Assembly (NCBI GenBank): GCA_964016885.1
Contig: OZ024744.1
Coordinates: forward strand, 21,272,298-21,336,297
Length of the DNA: 64,000 nt
Direction of reading: 5' to 3'
Source of the DNA: Eledone cirrhosa
Lineage: Eukaryota; Mollusca; Cephalopoda; Octopoda; Eledonidae
How positions within the stretch are numbered: the stretch's first letter is position 1; each line of letters begins with the position of its first letter. Of the stretch, positions 1 through 10,417 are shown in pieces. The position numbers and the translations under genes were made by a program. A model generated the notes under the pieces. It was not told where the DNA came from. It did not search any database and saw only the letters and a list, made by a program, of their open reading frames with translations.

Positions 1-157
1 GGTGAATAGGCAGAGTCGTTAGAATGTCGGATAGAATACTTTATGGTGTTCGTCCGGCTCTCTGCTCTCTGAGTTCAAATCTCACCAAGGTCAACTTTTC
101 CTTTCATTCTTTCGAGGTCGATAAAAAAAATTACCAGTCTAGTACTGGGGTCGATTC
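1..157 (+). mobile_element. tRNA-derived SINE, family 1 (possibly 5'-cut by window edge)
   Basis: The segment carries GGCAGAGTCGTTAGAATG near its start, a Pol III B-box-like GAGTTCAAATCTC at 71-83, then a tail domain with GAGGTCGATAAA and ACCAGTCTAGTACTGGGG. This order matches the other family-1 copies at 851, 5283, 7680, 10418 and 14482. SINEs are non-coding and move with LINE machinery. The family name is my recall of cephalopod tRNA-derived SINEs; the shared sequence is seen directly. Confidence 0.8.
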
Positions 158-327
158 TTCCTCTATATCTCTTTCTCATTTCCTCTCTCTCACTTTCTAT
201 CTTTTTCTGGAAGAAATTTGCTGTACTCAGGCCTGGAGAGGGATGAGTTCCGCCAGGCTTTAAGAAATGCCGTATGTTAATACGGAGCCCCTAAGACTCT
301 ATCTGGAGTGACGGATATACATACATA

Positions 328-675
328 TCAAATCCAATCCAGGGCCATCTCACTCCTGTTGGAGAACCCCTCCATGGTTGCTTTAGGCTGCTTTCAGTTT
401 GTTTGTTGTTCTTTTTGTTGTCATGCCAGGGGTGTAGCCGTACTCACCATGCTTGGTGATATTATCTAATCCATAGTTAAAGTGGATGGCCGTTACTCTG
501 AGTAGTCTATTCGCCCCTTTAATAGCTCTTGTTTTTTTGTGCAGCTTGGGTTCCACTTAACCTCCTCAACAAACTATGGTGTAATGGGTTAGCCGGTTTA
601 GTCACTGACCACTCGACTATGAATCAAATTGTACTGGGTTACATGGTACCAGAAGCAGGAAGAAACCTGATATGA
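328..675 (+). repeat. Dispersed repeat family R1, copy 1
   Basis: About 350 bp similar to 10543-10840 in the same orientation and to 4145-4335 inverted. Shared landmarks are CCAATCC..AG.GCC.TCTCACTCCTGTTG at the left, GGGTTCCACTTA.CCTCCTCA in the middle and ACTCGACTATGAA..CA to TACATGGTACCAG at the right. One frame reads STMNQIVLGYMVP at the right end, close to the peptide read in the other two copies, but stops interrupt the remainder. It is not a recognised transposon class; it may be a decayed retroelement or a SINE-like family. Confidence 0.65.
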
Positions 676-850
676 ACATTTTTAGAAAACAAATAATTCA
701 TTCAAACTCTCTTTTGTTAATGAATGAAATCACAAAACCATAATACTGTTAAAACTACAAGAGACAACATCTCAACCACCACAAAACCATGTTTTGTTAC
801 TGGTATCAGATTATTTTAGTAACTTATATCAATGTGTGATTCATTTACAA

Positions 851-990
851 GGTGGCAAAATGGCAGAGTCGTTAGAACGTCAAATAGAAAGCCTTCCGGT
901 ATTCGTTTCGGCTCTCTGAGTTCAAATCCTGCTGACATCAACTTTGCCTTACATCCATTTGGGGTCAATAAAAAAGTACCAGTCTAGATA
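851..990 (+). mobile_element. tRNA-derived SINE, family 1
   Basis: Begins GGTGGCAAAATGGCAGAGTCG, carries the B-box-like GAGTTCAAATCC at 918-929, then CTTTGCCTTACATCC..TTGGGGTCAATAAA and AAGTACCAGTCTAG. It lacks the 3' half seen in longer copies, so it is 3'-truncated or an ancestral short form. It sits in AT-rich sequence with no gene next to it. Confidence 0.8.
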
Positions 991-1144
991 ACAATTAACA
1001 TATTACAGAAATCCTCTCCATTCTAACAACTGACCGATAAATAAAAAAAAGGAGTACAAATCTTTATAACATTTTACATAATTTAAAAAATATTATTTTT
1101 TTAAATTAATTATTTATTAATGGAAATTTAATAGAAAAAGAAAA

Positions 1145-1512
1145 AAAGAAAATTTAGATTGAGAAGAAAGAATGGAATGTAAAATAAAAGAATATATAAA
1201 AAACAAAAAGGGGAGGAAATGACAAGGACTCTAGTATCACAGAAGAATGGGGTTGAGTTTGTGATTGGGCTCTGGGTCTATGGCGCGGCGATAAAGGGGC
1301 TGCGTCCTGCGAATATGACCATAAAGGCATTCTTGCGGAGAATGGCCAGCGACATCCATGCAACAGCCACCTCACCTCGCTGAGCTTCTTCTTCGGCCGC
1401 CGACGTTTCTATCTTGCAGAGGAGCTAGACAGTGTGGTGTCCAAGCACGCCTGATGTCGCAACGGTGACTGGTGCGAAGAGGAAGTGGTCGGACTATCCC
1501 CAGTATTTCTAT
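1145..1512. repeat. Dispersed repeat family R2, copy 1
   Basis: A GC-richer island in AT-rich sequence, alignable by eye over about 350 bp with 12040-12436 in the same orientation. Shared landmarks include GATTGAGAAGAA, ACAGAAGAATG, GGGCTCTGGG.CTA.GGCG and GAAGAGGAAGTGG. Read on +, both copies give GLW.YG....GL.PAN.T.KA and later TG.KRKW.D.P, but this copy has two in-frame stops and a 1-base length difference. Either a decayed coding segment or a non-coding family; no known protein recognised. Confidence 0.65.
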
Positions 1513-1630
1513 GTTAGAAATATATATTTAACAATACTTCACCAAGAAACACTAACGTGTCACGGTATGAATGTGTGGGATTTATGGAAATTATGAATCC
1601 GTACAAGTATTTATGTATGTGGATGTGGCG

Positions 1631-1660
<30 letters not shown>

Positions 1661-1664
<4 letters not shown>

Positions 1665-2146
1665 CGATATTAATAAATGGAAACTATATTTATAAAACCA
1701 TATTTATTTCATTATATATATTTCAAGGATACCAAGTTACATTATGGTATGCCTTCATCAGACAAAATACAATATATAACAGTTTTATAAATAGACATTG
1801 ACGTACCCCTTTAAAAATTGACCGTTGTTTTTGGAGGTCATCAGGATAGTGATTTGTTTACTTTAGTAAGTTATAGTGTTAAGAGTAAGTAAAAAGTTGG
1901 AGAGAGAGAGAGAAATGTGGAGAAAAGAAAGGGAAAGATAGATAAAGAAAAAGAAGAAAACAAAAAGAAAAGAGAACAGAGGAAAAATAACGGGGAGATA
2001 TCAAACCATCAGACAGAGAAAAAACTGTTATATATTGTATTTTGTCTGATGAAGGCATACCATAATGTAACTTGGTATCCTTGAAATATATATAATGAAA
2101 TAAATATGGTTTCATAAATATAGTTTCCATTTGATAATATCGTATA
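1661..2146. mobile_element. Long inverted repeat (126-bp arms), foldback/MITE-like
   Basis: Bases 1661-1786 and 2021-2146 are reverse complements with 3 mismatches in 126 by my reading, separated by a 234-bp spacer (1787-2020). The outer ends abut TA-rich sequence (TATACGATAT...). The spacer is purine-rich on + (GA-rich from about 1895) and codes for nothing evident. Long terminal inverted repeats next to TA suggest a non-autonomous DNA transposon, but an inverted duplication is equally possible. Confidence 0.6.
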
Positions 2147-2229
2147 TCTACTCCAAATTTCTGTCGATTGCTTTATATCAGTTATAAAAATATTTGCTTG
2201 TTGTATCCCAACAATTTAAATAAAACTTT

Positions 2230-2470
<241 letters not shown>

Positions 2471-2828
2471 GTTGTGGAATTGTGTGTCGATAAAGTTTGG
2501 GGTAGTTTTGTTGTGTGTCTTGGTCTCTTGGTAACAGAGCTAATATAAGTGAAACATGATAACCATATAGATAATAAATCACTCATATATTTCAGTAATG
2601 AAATTCCTGCATGAATATGGCTTAGAATTTTCAACACCCAAAAACCCATTACTATGGTAGCTGATAAAATATATATAAAAATGACAAACCTGGCCCATGT
2701 ATTTCACAGTTATAAAGGTATGTATTTTTATTATCATTATCAATAGTTTTCTGATTTGATCGCTAGAGTGATATAAGTTAAAAACTATCTGCTGCCATCT
2801 TGAAAAATGTTTGCCAAACGGAACAGTA
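2471..2828. other. Non-coding spacer, nothing recognised
   Basis: AT-rich unique-looking sequence between two microsatellites. I see no open frame with protein character, no RNA gene and no copy of the other repeat families. Confidence 0.5.
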
Positions 2829-2987
2829 CATATATATGTATATGTAAATCTATAAGTATATGTATATTTATATGTATATGTATATGTGTATGTATATATA
2901 TATATGTATATGCATATGTATATGTATATGTATATATGTATGTATTTATGTGTGTATCTATATATTGTATATATGTATATATGCAAG

Positions 2988-3068
<81 letters not shown>

Positions 3069-3075
3069 CATATAC

Positions 3076-3107
<32 letters not shown>

Positions 3108-3128
3108 GTATATATATATATATATATA
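2829..3128. repeat. Imperfect (TA/TATG)n microsatellite
   Basis: TATG/TATA-rich cryptic repeat leading into perfect (TA)n at about 2990-3061 and again with TACG interruptions to 3128. Confidence 0.95.
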
Positions 3129-3242
3129 AGTTGAAATAAAATGAAAACGAAATTTCATTTCTCACTATTAGTACGGCACTTACTTAAATGTAAGTATGTG
3201 TGTATACGTACATACATATATGTATACAGACGTACAGTAGCA

Positions 3243-3244
<2 letters not shown>

Positions 3245-3287
<43 letters not shown>
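3245..3287. repeat. (TA)n microsatellite
   Basis: About 21 TA dinucleotides directly preceded by CATGCA and followed by CATACAGGTACA. Confidence 0.95.
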
Positions 3288-3290
<3 letters not shown>

Positions 3291-3577
3291 CAGGTACACA
3301 TACATATATGCACGTATCAGTTTAGCGGGCGCTTATTATAACAGCGCTTTGTTCGTTTGTAAACAAACTGAACAGCCTGAATTTTTATGCCGTACGGTGT
3401 TAAGGCAACCACGTCACCTTTTTGTTCAACACTGACACAGGAACGATGTACTAGTTTCAAGCTTGTTGGTTATCATCAGCACCGTATACCCATCTGCCAG
3501 ATAGTTGAACGTTCGAAAGTATATACTTTCCTTATGAAAATTAACGGCTGAGCAGCCTAATTTGCATATCGAGTGAG
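3288..3577. other. Non-coding segment between microsatellites, nothing recognised
   Basis: Mixed-composition sequence with a small palindrome GTTTGTAAACAAAC at 3355-3368. No gene or repeat family of this window is recognised. Being flanked on both sides by (TA)n is compatible with an old insertion, but no ends could be defined. Confidence 0.4.
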
Positions 3578-3596
3578 CTATATATATATATATACG

Positions 3597-3676
<80 letters not shown>

Positions 3677-3720
3677 TGTTTGCATGTATATATGTATGTG
3701 TGTATGTATGTATGCGTGTT
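3578..3720. repeat. (TA)n followed by (ATGT)n microsatellite
   Basis: TA dinucleotides with single TACG and TATG interruptions to about 3673, then ATGT/GTAT repeats to about 3720. Confidence 0.95.
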
Positions 3721-3771
3721 TGTACCAGAGTTTTCAAGTCACTGGCTGGACTAAAAAGTCACACTCGTTCA

Positions 3772-4107
3772 GCGCATCGGTAGGGGTTCTCCTACACGGA
3801 TATAAAGTAGTGGCCGTACTCGAAAACGAGTTAGCAGCCACCATGTATGTATGTGAAAGGCCCCCTGTTGTTCTCACAACACTTTTCCAGGTGAGGGAAA
3901 CTCTGAAAAAACCCCTACGGCTTCGTAAGCATCCGATGGTGTTGACCAGTTCTCCTTTTTAGGTAATGTTTTCGATGCTCAGTTCTCCTTTTTAGGTAAT
4001 GATTGGATGAGTGCAAGGGTTTTCCCCACTTATAAAACCTTCAAAGCACAGGCATTGCTTGTTCAGGATCTGTTACAAGCGATTGCAATACTCTTAGCAG
4101 AGTCTGC
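3772..4107. repeat. Dispersed repeat family R3, copy 1
   Basis: Shares two blocks with 4466-4796: GTACTCGAAAACGAG..AGCAGCCA..ATGTATGTATG at about 3815-3852 and TTTCCCCACTTATAAAACC..GCA.GCATTGC at about 4021-4057. The block order differs between the copies. Inside lies a perfect 22-bp direct repeat (CAGTTCTCC to GGTAATG) at 3947-3968 and 3980-4001. Class unknown. Confidence 0.45.
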
Positions 4108-4144
4108 ATCCCTAGTGTATGTACGTATATATTTATGTATATAT

Positions 4145-4335
4145 GTATATATGTTTGTAAGTATGTATCCATGTAACCCAGTGCAACCTGTCGCATGGTC
4201 GGGTCGTCGGCTACTAAAGCGGCAACCCCACCACGTATACTTGGTGGGGAGGGTGATTTTGGACACCCTGCAGGTAAAAAAAAAAAAACATGACAAAGGG
4301 CGGAAGAACTCATAAGAGTCAACGGCCATCCAAAA
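4145..4335 (-). repeat. Dispersed repeat family R1, copy 2 (inverted, 5' truncated)
   Basis: The reverse complement starts GGATGGCCGTTGACTCTTATGAG and ends near ACTGGGTTACATGGAT, matching the right part of R1 at 328-675 (GTGGATGGCCGTTACTCTGAGTAG ... ACTGGGTTACATGGTACC). On the minus strand one frame reads ADDPTMRQVALGYMD, parallel to STMKQVLHGYMVP in the copy at 10543. A 13-base A run on + at about 4276-4288 interrupts it. Both ends abut ATGT-type microsatellite. Confidence 0.6.
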
Positions 4336-4337
4336 TA

Positions 4338-4412
4338 TATAAACAAGTATATACATCTATGCATGTGTATGTGTGTATATATGTATATACATGTATGCAT
4401 CTGTATGTATAT
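4338..4412. repeat. Imperfect (TATG/TGTA)n microsatellite
   Basis: Degenerate TATA/TGTA repeat next to the R1 copy; a similar tract at about 4118-4170 lies on its other side. Confidence 0.8.
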
Positions 4413-4465
4413 GTACGGGGGCATAGAAATAATTGGGCTGGATACACGATCGCGCGGTTAAACCA

Positions 4466-4796
4466 CTGGGAGTGAAGGACCCCTAGCCTTTCTCAGGGCA
4501 TTCTTCTAGGAGAAGGCAACTCATGAAATAGAGATAACTCCGACATAAAACCTGCGGCTCAGTAGTTACCGATGATGTTGATCTTTCTTCTTTTCGGGTT
4601 ATAGCTACTGTCGCTCAGAGAGTGGGATTGGTTCAGTGTACAGTCTTTCCCCACTTTAAAAAAATATTTAGACACAAGCATTGCACGATAGAATTAATTA
4701 ATAATTATTATTAATGGTATATCGTGCAATGACCATACTCGATAACGAGAGGGCAGCCATCATCATGTATGTATGCAACGTAAGAAGGGTGTATAT
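4466..4796. repeat. Dispersed repeat family R3, copy 2, with hairpin
   Basis: Shares the TTTCCCCACTT...GCATTGC block and the ACTCGATAACGAG..GCAGCCATCAT..ATGTATGTATG block with R3 copy 1. Between them CATTGCACGATA (4679-4690) and TATCGTGCAATG (4720-4731) are perfect 12-bp reverse complements around a 29-base AT-rich loop. Confidence 0.45.
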
Positions 4797-5176
4797 ACAG
4801 CCTGACATTGTTGACACATTGAAAGGAACTAGAAATTATTATTAGCTACTAGCTGTAATCCGGCAGCCGGTTTATTGTTTTTGTTACCATATTCTAGGCT
4901 TACCCCATGTCTAGTGAAAAACAATGCTTATGACTTTCGAAACGAAACAAAATAATCAATAATTAGGAGTGATTTTGTAATATAACTAATTTTGTCATTA
5001 TTTGTCTGGTATATGTAACAACTACTTTGGCAAAAGTTATTACATTGATTTCTGATGGAACATTTTTGGATAAACAGAAACAATTTCGAATTAATAGTTT
5101 TCTAACAAGAAGAGTTTTACTATTTCTTACTGTTATGCATGTTCAACGGAGTTAACGCTGTTGCTATCATTTAGAC
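4797..5176. other. AT-rich non-coding spacer
   Basis: I see no gene, RNA gene or recognisable repeat here. The text ACTAGCTGTAATCCGGCAGCCGG at about 4849 resembles the start of the element at 5683 (ACTAGCAG..GCCCGGCG), possibly another fragment of that family. Confidence 0.4.
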
Positions 5177-5266
5177 CAGCGGTCACCAACCTTTCGGACC
5201 TCACGAACCACTAAATTCATAATTTTAAATCTCGCGGATAACTAATATGAATTTTAAAAAAGAGAT

Positions 5267-5491
5267 AAATACATTTGATAATTGTTTCTACTTTAGGCAC
5301 AAGGCCAGCAATTACCCAGTTCATTACTGGTACTTTATTTTATCGACCCCGTAAGGATGAAAGGCAAAGTTAACCTCGGCGGGAGTTGAACTCAGATCGT
5401 AAAGGGAGGTAACTATGCTGGAAAGCATGGCGTCCGACCCTCTACTGATACTGCCAATCGACCGCCCTTACGGTCAAATACATTTGATAAT
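5267..5491 (-). mobile_element. tRNA-derived SINE, family 1, with perfect 16-bp target-site duplication
   Basis: The SINE body is 5283-5475 in reverse orientation: TTTCTACTTTAGGCACAAGG at its 3' end, then TACTGGTACTTTATTTTATC, GACCCCGTAAGGATGAAAGG and the B-box complement TTGAACTC. AAATACATTTGATAAT is repeated exactly at 5267-5282 and 5476-5491, which is the direct duplication expected of LINE-mediated integration. It is among the best preserved copies in the window. Confidence 0.9.
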
Positions 5492-5682
5492 GATCAGAGA
5501 ACTCCATTTTATTAATATGAAATGCGCCTATTAATTATAGCAAAATTATAAATGCTTATGTAATCATAACAAAATTAGAAATGCTTATGTAATCATAACA
5601 AAATCTTTAAAGCTTGTTCAAGTGTAAGAAAGTTATTAAAGTTAGTTTATTACAAAATAATTTAAGCATATTTAAGTACTAG

Positions 5683-6084
5683 CAGAATGGCCCGGCGTTG
5701 CTCGGGATTTGATCTAGGGTTCTTATATATTTGATATATATTTATCCTTATCGAGTCTCGTGAAATAAATACATTTGTTTATAGTTTGTTATTGTGTATG
5801 CAAAAATATCTATACACGAATATATATATATATAACAGTACAGAGAAGTACGGTATACCTCGGCCACAGGATGGTGTCTACATTTTGTGGTTATAAAAAA
5901 AAATTGTCGTAGATTACCAGGATTATTTTCAGTGCGAAGAAAATCAATACTTTATCGCGAAATAAATACTTTTGTTTATATTTTGTTATTATGAATGCAA
6001 AAATGATATATATTTATCCTTATCGAGCCTCGTAAAATAAATACGTTTGTTTATAGTTTGTTATTGTGTATGTACACGAATATA

Positions 6085-6134
<50 letters not shown>

Positions 6135-6606
6135 TAACAGATTAAAGTTTAAGCAAAGATTCGCTGCTTTCACCCTTAACGGGATCTTCTGAAACTAAAA
6201 AAAAATCAATCTGTGAACGCAGAAGTAAATATTTCGAAAACGTTACACACTATATATATATATATATATATATACACTATATATATACATATATATATAC
6301 ACACACACCGCGTCATAATGTCGTAATGCAGACAGCCAGACATACAGACAGATATTATAAGGGTGCAACGTTATATCTATGTATCTATCTAAAAAGCGAA
6401 AGACTAAGAGTTATAGAGAGAGATCGCTAAATCGCCTAATGCGGTCTCTAGGCCATTGAAAATTCGAAATTTCTTTTTCACAAAACACTCACAGGACCAT
6501 AAGTATTACATGTGTAAAGTCTGAAAACAATCGGTTGGGTGGTTCTCGAGTGTTAGTGAGCGGGCAGACAGACAGACAGACATTCTCTGTTTTAGATATA
6601 TAGATT
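5683..6606. mobile_element. Unclassified dispersed element (CCCGGCGTTGCTCGGG start, GACA-rich end)
   Basis: It starts near ACTAGCAGAATGGCCCGGCG and ends GCGGGCAGACAGACAGACAG..TCTGTTTTAGATATATAGATT. This start/end pair is typical, in my recall, of a family widespread in invertebrate genomes whose class I cannot name safely. Inside, a block starting GATATATATTTATCC at 5733-5827 recurs at 6005-6086 (offset 272), with a diverged partial copy at about 5953-6003. (TA)n tracts lie at 6090-6129 and 6252-6300. No coding frame. Confidence 0.45.
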
Positions 6607-6896
6607 ATACATTTTTAGTGTGATATTTGTTATCAAAGTCAAATAAAATAAAACAATCGGATGAGAATCGGTTTCGCGGAGCAGGGTGACTGTTGTAATG
6701 ATCGAAACAATACTGAAGCGTACGTGTGTCATATTGTCGATAGATGATACATCTGTGTAAAATTATTTCATGGATGTCAGTTCTTTACTGACGAGAAACA
6801 TTTTTAGGGAGTGTTATAAAATATATTTTAACCGAATATTATTTGTGTTTTATTAATAAAATATAAAAATTACAAATAATGTCTAATTTTTTCTGC

Positions 6897-6991
6897 GGAC
6901 CACCAACATTATCTCTTGGACCACCAACATTATCTCTTGGACCACCAACATTATCTCTTGGACCACCAAAATTATCTCTTGGACCACCAAT
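6897..6991. repeat. Short minisatellite, 21-bp unit x 4.5
   Basis: GGACCACCAACATTATCTC+TT is tandemly repeated from 6897, nearly perfect over four units (6897, 6918, 6939, 6960) with a partial fifth. It lies at the right edge of the hAT-like remnant and may be an expansion of its subterminal motif. Confidence 0.9.
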
Positions 6992-7664
6992 GTTAGAGCA
7001 AGTGTTCTGCCATAAGACAACACGATAGTTTGATCTTTGTTATTGGTCAGCCTTTTCTTCAGTCTAGTGGAAATATGGAAATATGTTAAAGGATAGATAT
7101 TTCAATATTTATTAATATAACCAAATATTATAAGTAATCTCTCAAAGAGACGGTTCTGTTATATGCTCCATACAGATGGAGAGGAGTTACCGGTTGATAT
7201 TAATGTAGTTTGTTTCGGTAGTTGGTGTGATCAGTAACAGTGAAAATATTAAAGGAAATGTCAGGCTTATGATTCATGAAACAGTTTGCATGGATTTTAA
7301 ATTAACATTTGTCAGATGAGTCAGTGTGAGATTACCCAGTACCTCACCTTCATAAATGTTGTGTAAGAGTTGGGTTGGGTAGATTTGGCCTTTCTACCCT
7401 GGATAGGCCCGGCTAGAAACATTTCTAATTTTAACTACTAGGATCATAGTTTAATTATCTGGATACCATTGTATCGGTTGCCTTCATACATTCATAATTG
7501 ATGTCATGCTTTGACTATTAATCATTTGGAAAAAGGTACGGCACCTTCAGGAACAGTTCAAACCAATGAGGAATCGCTTATCTAAGTAGAAATAGCAGCC
7601 AAATATTTCCTATCACATGAAAATAGAAATATTGCCTATTTAGGATATTTTTGTATTGCATACT
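6992..7664. other. Non-coding spacer, nothing recognised
   Basis: AT-rich, no open frame of 60 codons or more, no recognised repeat family or RNA gene. Confidence 0.5.
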
Positions 7665-7901
7665 TTATACCTAAAATAATAGTTTCTTATTTAGGCACAA
7701 AGCCAACAATTCTGGACGAAGGCAAAGTTAATTAAATCGATCCCAATGCATTACTGGTACTTTATTTTATTTTATGACTGAAAGGCAAAGCTAACCTCAG
7801 CGGGATTTGAACTCAGACGTAAAGGGATGTAATTATATGCCGCAAATCATGTTGTCCGACAATCTACCGATACTGTGAACCCTTGTATTATACCTAAATA
7901 A
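7665..7901 (-). mobile_element. tRNA-derived SINE, family 1, with near-perfect target-site duplication
   Basis: Reverse-oriented copy: TTTCTTATTTAGGCACAAAG, then TTACTGGTACTTTATTTTA, GACTGAAAGGCAAAG and the B-box complement GGGATTTGAACTC. TTATACCTAAAATAA (7665-7679) and TTATACCTAAATAA (7888-7901) flank it and differ by one base, consistent with an older target-site duplication. It is more diverged than the copy at 5283, so probably older. Confidence 0.85.
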
Positions 7902-8076
7902 GAATGAGCAAAGATTGGATGCCTTTCATCATATATCAGTTCTATTGGAGATAAGCTTCAACTGAACAAGGATATTTTATTATTGCGTATATGATTTCTT
8001 TTATATTTACGACCACAGGTAATGATTAGTATTATTAGTTTAGCAAACGATTTGTTTAATTGTCATGTATAAATGT

Positions 8077-8178
8077 ATAATTCTTAAAGTTCTTTCGTCA
8101 CACAATCTGTGACCTTCTGAATGGTTATCAATAATTGAAAGGTCTCAGAATGTTTGACGAAAGAACTTTGATAATTAT
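8077..8178. mobile_element. Foldback/MITE-like palindrome (24-bp arms)
   Basis: ATAATTCTTAAAGTTC..CGTCA (8077-8100) pairs with 8155-8178, with two mismatches in 24. A second inner pair, TCTG.GACCTT with AAGGTC.CAGA, continues the stem, so nearly the whole 102 bp can fold. TA-rich flanks suit a TA-targeting non-autonomous DNA element; no duplication could be defined. Confidence 0.5.
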
Positions 8179-8365
8179 ATATGGCAACTATCCGGTTACT
8201 AAACTAACCGAAGAATGTATTAGTTAGATAACTAATAATAACACTGAAGGGAAACACAAGAGATGCGTGTGTTTTTATCGGTAATATGAACCTCCCAATG
8301 TATAAACATATCTGTTTCAACACACCATTTCACACCAGGACGCTTGCAAAACAAATACTAAAGAG

Positions 8366-8483
<118 letters not shown>

Positions 8484-8484
8484 C

Positions 8485-8738
8485 AGTCGATTGACAAAAT
8501 CCCAGGCCTCATTTGCTTAACGAGTGGAGTGGAGCTCGTCAAATCGGACCGAGAAAACAATGTTTCCATTGGTTTTTCCAGTTGTTAATACTATCTACCG
8601 GTCGCAAATCCAGGCAGATGGAACAACGTGAAATAAAGTGTCTTGCACAAGGACATCACGCACGCCCGGTCTAGGAATCAAAATCACAACCTCACGATTG
8701 CAAATCCAATTCTCTCACCACTCAGTCACGCGCCTTCG
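8485..8738 (-). mobile_element. tRNA-derived SINE, family 2
   Basis: Read on minus it starts AAGGCGCGTGACTGAGTGG (A-box-like, 8718-8728), then GATTTTGATTCC (B-box-like, about 8674-8684), then GTGCAAGACACTTTATTTCACG and a body running to about 8485. The tRNA-like head differs from family 1, so this is a separate SINE. It is bounded by AT microsatellites on both sides; the exact 3' end is uncertain. Confidence 0.65.
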
Positions 8739-9626
<888 letters not shown>

Positions 9627-9811
9627 AATTGAAATAGAAATATCTTTTGCCATAATATTTTTGACCATAATATAGTCATAATCCCACGGAAAAAGATGGG
9701 TATCCCATGTGAGCTGATATCTTTTTCCGTTTAATGGGTTTATATACCCCATCATTACTCTATATTATAGTTTAAAATATTTCGATGAACGCTTCTATTT
9801 CTATTTCAATT
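9627..9811. mobile_element. Imperfect palindromic element, MITE-like
   Basis: The outer arms AATTGAAATAGAAATA (9627-9642) and TATTTCTATTTCAATT (9796-9811) are perfect reverse complements. The inner arms ACGGAAAAAGAT (9686-9697) and ATCTTTTTCCGT (9719-9730) are also perfect. In between, AATATTTTTGACCATAATATAG pairs imperfectly with the opposite side. The whole 185 bp can form one interrupted hairpin. Confidence 0.5.
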
Positions 9812-10062
9812 TAAAATTTCCCTCGCCGCCTTCCAAACATACTTCCTTTATGAAAATAATATTTTCTAGCCTAGTCACGAGGAAAGTATTTTTATGGAGG
9901 AGTTAATGACCGAAAGAATACAAACACGAATACAAGCGACCGAAATGTGATTCCTCCGAAGGGTTTTTAGAGTAACGTTACTCGATAAAGTGTGTAGCTC
10001 TGAGATGAGAGTCACTCCAAGTAGAGCCTCTACTTCGCCGGATATAGAGATCACAGCTCTGA

Positions 10063-10271
10063 TACTGTGGACATGTGGTTAGAATGGACAGGCAAAACCA
10101 ACCGGTAGGAGATCCAGGGATAGACCTGGAGCAAGATGGTTGGATAACATCCATGAGCTTGGCTGGTCACGCTTGGGTATCCAGCCAGATCAGTTGGAGA
10201 CGGTTGCTTCTGACAGGACCTGCTGGAGGGAGTGCTTGAGGACTCTGGCCCCACGACCCTCTCAGGAATAA
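10063..10271 (+). pseudogene. Non-LTR retrotransposon (LINE) polyprotein C-terminal remnant, frameshifted
   Basis: One frame starting at 10063 reads YCGHVVRMDRQNQPVG. After a frameshift near 10104-10107 the next frame reads RDRPGARWLDNIHELGWS then ASDRTCWRECLRTLAPR and ends in TAA at 10269-10271. The order GHV.RM...., G.P..RW.D......, A.DR..WR..L..L is typical of the C-terminal tail that follows reverse transcriptase in many non-LTR retrotransposon ORF2 proteins. Only this tail is present; the catalytic domains are missing, as expected of a 5'-truncated insertion. A (GAA)n tract starts 4 bp after the stop and probably is the element's 3' tail. It is inactive. Confidence 0.75.
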
Positions 10272-10275
10272 GTGG

Positions 10276-10335
10276 GTGAAGAAGAAGAAGAAGAAGAAGA
10301 AGAAGAAGAAGAAGACGAAGAAGAAGAAGAAGAAA
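10276..10335. repeat. (GAA)n microsatellite, probable LINE 3' tail
   Basis: Almost pure GAA/AAG trinucleotides with one GACGAA interruption, directly after the LINE stop codon and the hexamer GTGGGT. Some LINE families end in simple repeats rather than poly(A); the adjacency suggests that here. Confidence 0.85.
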
Positions 10336-10417
10336 ATCCCAGTCAGCCAGATAATAATTCAAATCCTAAAAGCAACTAACATTACATATAAATTTGGAAT
10401 GACAGGATATCAATAAA

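Larger units (their letters stand above)
5177..6991. mobile_element. Probable hAT-like DNA-transposon remnant with nested insertions
   Basis: The left end starts CAGCGGTCACCAACC, which has the CAG.GGT..xxAACC form of hAT-type terminal repeats, followed by GGACCTCACGAACCACTAAATTC and CGCGGATAACTAATATGAA. The right part carries the same themes (TCTGCGGACCACCAAC repeated, 6891-6991). Between lie a family-1 SINE (5267-5491 with duplication) and a second element (5683-6606). No right terminal repeat and no transposase frame are visible, so this is a non-autonomous or decayed copy. Joining left and right halves into one element is inference. Confidence 0.4.

Noticed and set aside
3355..3368. Forkhead-like palindrome GTTTGTAAACAAAC
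   Set aside because: Single short match with no promoter or gene nearby; expected by chance in AT-rich DNA.
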